DNA from: Dugong dugon
Taxonomy: Eukaryota > Chordata > Mammalia > Sirenia > Dugongidae
NCBI GenBank assembly: GCA_030035585.1
Contig: CM057462.1
Span: 139,650,734 to 139,714,733 of the forward strand
DNA: 64,000 bases
Direction: 5' to 3'
The notes beneath the pieces are model-generated. The model had not been told where the DNA came from. It worked only from the letters and a program-made list of their open reading frames with translations, and did not search any database. Positions 60,120 through 64,000 of this stretch are shown one piece after another (position 1 is the stretch's first letter; each line of letters opens with the position of its first letter). A program made the translations under genes and the position numbers.

Positions 60120-60560
60120 AGCAAACAAACGCGAGCCCCTTTCGCCAACCGCTTCTCAGCCATGGCAGAGAGTATAGTTCTGCTGCGCTGCCGTGTGTCT
60201 TACAAGCAGCATCCCAAATGTTTTGGACACAAACCGCAGCACGTCTGCGAAGGGAGTGTTATTGAACAGGATCAGCTGGAAAACGCTTTCCTGCTTTCAA
60301 CAAAGAAACGGTTCACCATCTCCTAATCCGTGTTTACAAATTACATCGTTTCAACTGCAAACTCTTGCATTACCCGTCCGACTTCAGAAGAGCACATAAA
60401 GCAGTGTGACATGAAATAAGCTAAATTCCCCGGAGAGCCGCGTCGCCCGCTGCCCATACACGTTATATTCGTTCCTGGTCCCTCCTCCCTCTCACCAGGA
60501 CCCTCTACCTTGAGGAGCTGTTCCTCCGGTAGTTCACCTTGTTATCTTCCAAGCAGTGGG
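60120..60560. promoter_or_regulatory. CpG-rich shore inside the OLFM3 intron just downstream of the first exon
   Basis: CpG dinucleotides are clustered here (for example around 60130-60160, 60235-60250 and 60430-60470) compared with the surrounding AT-rich intron. No splice-flanked open frame was found on either strand. It is best read as the 3' shoulder of the CpG island or an intronic regulatory element. The inference rests on composition only. Confidence 0.4.
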
Positions 60561-60693
60561 GATAAGCCAGGCACCACCAGGTAGCTGGAAGAGCTGTTTC
60601 CCGTGTCGTTTTTGGCATATTTGTTTAGATTTTCGGTGGATTTGTTACATATTGCACATTTATTTCAAACAAGAGTTAAAATATTGCCCATAC

Positions 60694-60762
60694 CTTGGAA
60701 GGGTCTAATCCAGCAAGCAAAGACAGCAGCAAGAGGTTGAGAAGGTTGGACGTCGCCTGCAT
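60694..60762 (-). CDS. OLFM3: OLFM3 (noelin-3) alternative first coding exon, signal peptide
   Basis: Read on the minus strand, an ATG at 60762-60760 opens 23 codons. They begin MQATSNLL, continue through a leucine-rich hydrophobic core and end AGLDPSK. The last codon AAG abuts a good splice donor, GTATGG, at 60693-60688, so the exon ends in phase 0. From memory, this matches the N-terminus of the short isoform of noelin-3 with about one residue different (human has F where this has the second L of SLLAG). Noelin-3 is a secreted olfactomedin-domain glycoprotein expressed in brain and retina; family members form disulphide-linked oligomers and associate with AMPA receptors. This exon supplies the cleavable signal peptide. 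The rest of the protein (coiled coil and olfactomedin beta-propeller) would be spliced from exons at lower coordinates; none was found here. The adjacent CpG-rich zone fits an internal promoter for this isoform. The exon is too short to show up as a long open frame. Confidence 0.88.
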
Positions 60763-61250
60763 TGTGATCTGGGTTTTTGCCCCCTCTTCACTCTCTTTTA
60801 TGTAGCCACTCCACTCTCACTGCAGAGAGCTTTCTCTCGTCAGTTGCACTTTCTGCCTTCCCGTCAGAGCAGAGTGGAGGCAGAGGCGGTGGCAGCAGCA
60901 GTGACTGCAACAGCGGCAGTGGTAGCAGTCGAGGCAGCAGCGACAGCCGCCCTGGGGGGCGATCATTCCGCAGACATTCTCAGAGCTGGGAGTCGGGGAG
61001 CTCTGGACGGTGGGTTGGGCTGCAGTGGGCGCTGACCGAGGTGCTGAAGCTCCTCCAGCCTGCGCGCCCCAGTCTGCCCTCTCCCTCGCTGCTTTCTAGC
61101 CAGCCCACCTCAAAAGTTTTGACCCAAGAAAAAGAGAAAGGGAGTAACTGCTGGGAGAGGTATGGAGACCTGGGCAACGGATATGACATCACTACAGCTG
61201 CTGGGGGCTTGGGGGGGCGGGGGATATTTTGCGGGGAATTTGATAACCAA
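60763..61250 (-). promoter_or_regulatory. OLFM3: CpG-rich promoter / 5'UTR zone of the OLFM3 short isoform
   Basis: Immediately upstream of the OLFM3 ATG on the minus strand the sequence changes from AT-rich to GC- and CpG-rich, with many CpGs between about 60860 and 61090. It contains a GCA/GGC-rich imperfect triplet tract (60879-60951) and a TGACATCA motif (CRE-like) near 61184. No convincing TATA box sits at a defined distance, so the start site cannot be fixed. CpG-island promoters often lack TATA and initiate at several positions. The extent given is approximate. Confidence 0.65.
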
Positions 61251-61609
61251 ACAAGGATTGACCCTCGTGCTCGAGTTCAGCATATGCTGGCAACTTGAGC
61301 TGCAGAGGAGAATTAAAGAGTCAGCTAGATACAGGATTATGAAACAAATCGTAGAGCACTGGAACCTTCTGCTGTCATTGACAGAGGACTTGATATCGTA
61401 TTTAGTGCTTAAAACAAAGTTTGCAGTGCAGACTGTCACTGTGAAATTTCTATCCAAGACACACGATCTGCAGCTACAATACATGTATACATGCACTGTC
61501 ATTTATGAATAAACCATTGAATAAGTCTTTCTGGTTAGGTATTAGTGTGTTTATCTATGTAGAGCTTTTGGTCCACTGAAGATACTATGCATAAATAGAT
61601 TACTGAAAA

Positions 61610-61810
61610 CTAGACTCGTTGCCGTTAAGTGGATTCCTACTCATAGAGACCCTATATGACAGAGTAGAATTGCCCCGTAGGGTTCCCGAGGCTGTAATCT
61701 TTATGAAAGCAGACTGCCACATCTTTCCCCCTCGGAGCAGCTGGTGGGTTCCAACCACCTACGTTTTGGATAGCAGCTGGGCACTTAACCACTGAGCCAC
61801 CAGGGCTCCT
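61610..61810 (-). mobile_element. AfroSINE copy (long-body form), minus strand
   Basis: CGTTGCCGTTAAGTGGATTCC, GAGGCTGTAATCTTTATGAAAGCAGACTGCC and CCACTGAGCCACCAGGGCTCC. It lies upstream of the OLFM3 promoter zone. Confidence 0.95.
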
Positions 61811-61824
61811 TGAATTAATATATA

Positions 61825-61969
61825 ACCTGTTACCCTCGAGTCTCATAGCGACCCTATAGGACAGAGTAGAACTGCCCCATACGGTTTCCAAGGAGTGGCT
61901 GGTGGATTGGAACTGCCAACCTTTTGGTTAGCAGCCAGGCTCTTAACCACTGCACCACCAGGGCTCCGC
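61825..61969 (-). mobile_element. AfroSINE copy (short form), minus strand, 11-bp target duplication
   Basis: ACCTGTTACCCTCGAGTCTC through CTGCACCACCAGGGCTCC, flanked by ATTAATATATA at 61814-61824 and 61970-61980. It is close to the previous copy but an independent insertion. Confidence 0.96.
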
Positions 61970-61980
61970 ATTAATATATA

Positions 61981-63270
61981 GGCCTTATGTATGTATGTAT
62001 TTAAGTTACTACAGAATATTCAATTAGGTACACCCTCACAACTGAAATATGCCCCCCATCATACACACGCACATACAGTCACAGACTGAAGTTTCCCTGT
62101 TAGTCTGACTTCTGTTTATTTCTGAGGAAGAATTCAATGATGGACGGACAGTGGGATGCAAAAACGTGATTATTTCTAAGTTTCCAAATGTTTCTGTTTT
62201 CTAGAGCTCAAACAAAGAAATAGATTAGCTGCCTCACTAGAATAAGGAAAAGGTAAACGATAAACTGTCTCACTCACACTGAATCATTTAACCATACTAA
62301 ATTCATTTCTATGGAACTAAAAAAGTAAGCTCTTCTCAACAAGATCGGGGCGGGGAGCAGTTGGCAACCACCTTGAAAACGTCTTCTCATTAAATTATGC
62401 CTTTAGTACCCCTATGTCTTTTGTTGATTTTTCTAGAATTGAAGTTTCCTAAGACTTAAAGTATCTAAACAGGGGCTGTAGACTTTTTTTTTTTTTACTT
62501 CCACATTAAAAAATAAGACAAATTGTTTGAGAAATCAGGACACACACTGAGTACAAAGTATCAACCAAACTTTCACTGTATTTTTTAATACAGTAAAGCT
62601 GAATTAGAGTTCAAATCCTTTTGAAAGTTGCAACCCCCAAGGATTTACATCATATTGCACCTATTTTTATCTTGACATCATAAATATGTGTATATGTGTG
62701 TACGATTCTTGAGATCTTTTTTATACAAAACATAAATGATAAAAAGAAAAATGTATCTGAAGTTTCCTATTGAAGGGTTGAATCATACATAGAAAAAGGA
62801 TCTTAGAAAAACAGAGAAGGTGGAATTAATTAAAAGGTGCTGTTTGTTAAGGATAACCATAAAATAAAAATCACATTTAGAAATTCTTATTATTTTCTAA
62901 TAGAAATAGAAAACAAAATTTTCCTTTTGAGGTAATAGATGAAACTGTGGAGTTATGTCTGACATGCTTTAAGATAACTTCCTAGGTTATATTAGTAGCT
63001 AATTCATTTTTTTATTTTTACATTTGTTTCTTAAGCCAAACCTCTCTCTCCCTCTCTCTTTTACTCTCTCTTGCTCTTTCTCCCTAGAGTAAAACCAACA
63101 GAGAGTAATTTGTTTTCAATGATCCCTACAGAAAAAATTGTTGAAAATAGTATTCTGCACCTATTTTTAAATCTTTCACATGACTGCACAACTTGAAAAT
63201 GAATTTGCAGTGGTGTTGTAGCTGTATGGTTATAATAGTACATTTTTATTCCCTATTCTCTGAATACAAC
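61981..63270. other. Unannotated flanking sequence
   Basis: No gene recognised. A CTCTCT-rich tract at about 63043-63080. Unremarkable AT-rich sequence otherwise. Confidence 0.35.
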
Positions 63271-63691
63271 ATAATTTTTATTTGCTTTTTGTATATGCTT
63301 TTCTCTCTTCTCAAAGTGGAGTCTATCATCTTTTTCCATCTCTACCTCTACCTCCCCAAAGTCTTACTCAAATATTCTCTCTAAAACCTTTTCAGGGCCA
63401 ACATGCTGAGTCACTTGCTCTACCTTCTGTACTTCCTCAGAACTTCATTCCTTCATCTATGAACACACTTGTTACATTGTGCTGACATATTTTGCTCACA
63501 TATGAATACTGGTACACCTGCAGTGCAAGGTCCAACTGTTTATTTTCGTGTTTCCAGAGTTTACCATGAGATCTAGTATATTAAGAATAAATTTTTAAAA
63601 TTCCACCTGTATACTTGTTTATATTTTCTCTCTTGCACACAAAGTCCATATCTTATTCATCTATATCTTCAGAGTTGACTGTATATTATTA

Positions 63692-63790
63692 AACCCATTG
63701 CTGCTGAGTCGATTCCAACTTATAGCAACCCTATAGGACAGAGTAGGACTGCCCCATAGGGTTTCCAAAGAGCAGCTGGTGGATTCGAAG
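63692..63790 (-). mobile_element. 3' half of an AfroSINE, minus strand, part of a compound insertion
   Basis: AACCCATTGCTGCTGAGTCG through CAGCTGGTGGATTCGAA. It stops at the B-box; the tRNA-like head is absent. It joins directly to a full plus-strand copy. Confidence 0.93.
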
Positions 63791-63941
63791 GAGCCCTGGT
63801 GCTGCAGTGGTTAAGAGCTACTGCTGCTAACCACAAAGTTCGGCAGTTCAAATCCACCAGCTGCTCCTTAGAAACCCTATAGGGCAGTTCTACTCTGTCC
63901 TATAAGGTTGCTATGCGTTGGAGTTGACTCATTAGCAATGG
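63791..63941 (+). mobile_element. Full AfroSINE, plus strand, part of a compound insertion
   Basis: GGAGCCCTGGTGCTGCAGTGG, B-box GTTCAAATCC and tail TTGGAGTTGACTCATTAGCAATGG. One 11-bp duplication, GTATATTATTA (63681-63691 and 63942-63952), encloses both halves. Confidence 0.95.
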
Positions 63942-64000
63942 GTATATTATTAGCTGCTTAATATAATTTTATTGAAATGAAGTAAAATAAATCAATGTGT

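Larger units (their letters stand above)
1..60693 (-). other. OLFM3: Inferred OLFM3 intron (partial), downstream of the short-isoform first exon
   Basis: The donor at 60693 points transcription toward coordinate 1. No open frame for the olfactomedin domain (more than 200 residues in one terminal exon) occurs on the minus strand, so at least that exon lies beyond position 1. The intermediate coiled-coil exons are short and were searched for by eye without success; they cannot be strictly excluded. All repeats below position 60693 are therefore interpreted as intronic. This is inference from one exon. Confidence 0.55.
63275..63999 (+). mobile_element. LINE-2-like 3' end split by a compound SINE
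   Basis: CCATATCTTATTCATCTATATCTTCAGAG (L2-type) runs into the SINE pair, and the sequence resumes with GCTGCTTAATATAATTTTATTGAAATGAAG, like the decayed L2 terminus. Confidence 0.4.

Noticed and set aside
60777-61298. 173-codon plus-strand open frame through the CpG island, the longest in the window
   Set aside because: Low-complexity Ser/Gly/Arg translation produced by the GC-rich triplet tract. It lies antisense to the OLFM3 5'UTR and has no domain.
1-64000. CRISPR arrays, operons, phage or plasmid features
   Set aside because: No regularly spaced repeats, dense coding or ribosome-binding sites; the repeat content is mammalian throughout.

Overview
This window is vertebrate nuclear DNA: AT-rich, almost free of open reading frames, and packed with interspersed repeats. 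The most telling signal is a short tRNA-related SINE present in more than 25 copies on both strands. It has a head like CCCTGGTGGC, a B-box like GTTCAAATCC, and a tail reading GGTCGCTATGAGT..GAATCGACTC..GGCAAC. This is the Afrotherian SINE (AfroSINE). Together with RTE-type LINE fragments that share its 3' tail, it points to an afrotherian mammal, most likely an elephant or other paenungulate.

One real protein-coding exon is recognised, on the minus strand at 60694-60762. It is a 23-codon first coding exon (ATG, signal peptide, AAG|GTATGG donor) matching the short-isoform start of noelin-3 (OLFM3). A CpG-rich promoter/5'UTR zone (about 60763-61250) lies just upstream of it, and a CpG-rich shore runs to about 60120. 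The gene runs toward lower coordinates, so 1-60693 is read as OLFM3 intron. No further OLFM3 exon could be identified, and the large olfactomedin-domain terminal exon is clearly absent. Sequence above 61250 is the upstream flank, or intron of the longer isoform.

Layout: 1-4.4 kb holds ancient repeats, an ERV-type LTR, a MaLR-type solo LTR with perfect 5-bp target duplications, an L2 and SINEs. 7.3-18.4 kb is a SINE/L1/L2/RTE/hAT-like mosaic. 18.8-25 kb is L2 with nested SINEs and a 1.1-kb 5'-truncated LINE whose 3' tail is duplicated. 25.48-27.99 kb is a MaLR element (LTR-internal-LTR) inserted inside a hAT-like element. 28-45 kb is mostly unannotatable intron with scattered MIR, RTE and SINE pieces. 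45.5-48.3 kb is a striking local inverted duplication of about 0.5 kb with a 1.7-kb spacer. 54.03-54.49 kb is a processed NDUFA5 pseudogene. 59.1-59.3 kb is a long TA microsatellite. 60.1-61.3 kb is the OLFM3 internal promoter and exon. 61.6-64 kb holds SINEs, including a head-to-head compound pair enclosed by a single target duplication.

No bacterial-type genes, CRISPR arrays, rRNA or functional tRNA genes were seen. The most unusual structures are the inverted duplication, the compound SINE, the RTE insertion flanked by unusually long direct repeats, and the LINE family with a doubled 3' tail.
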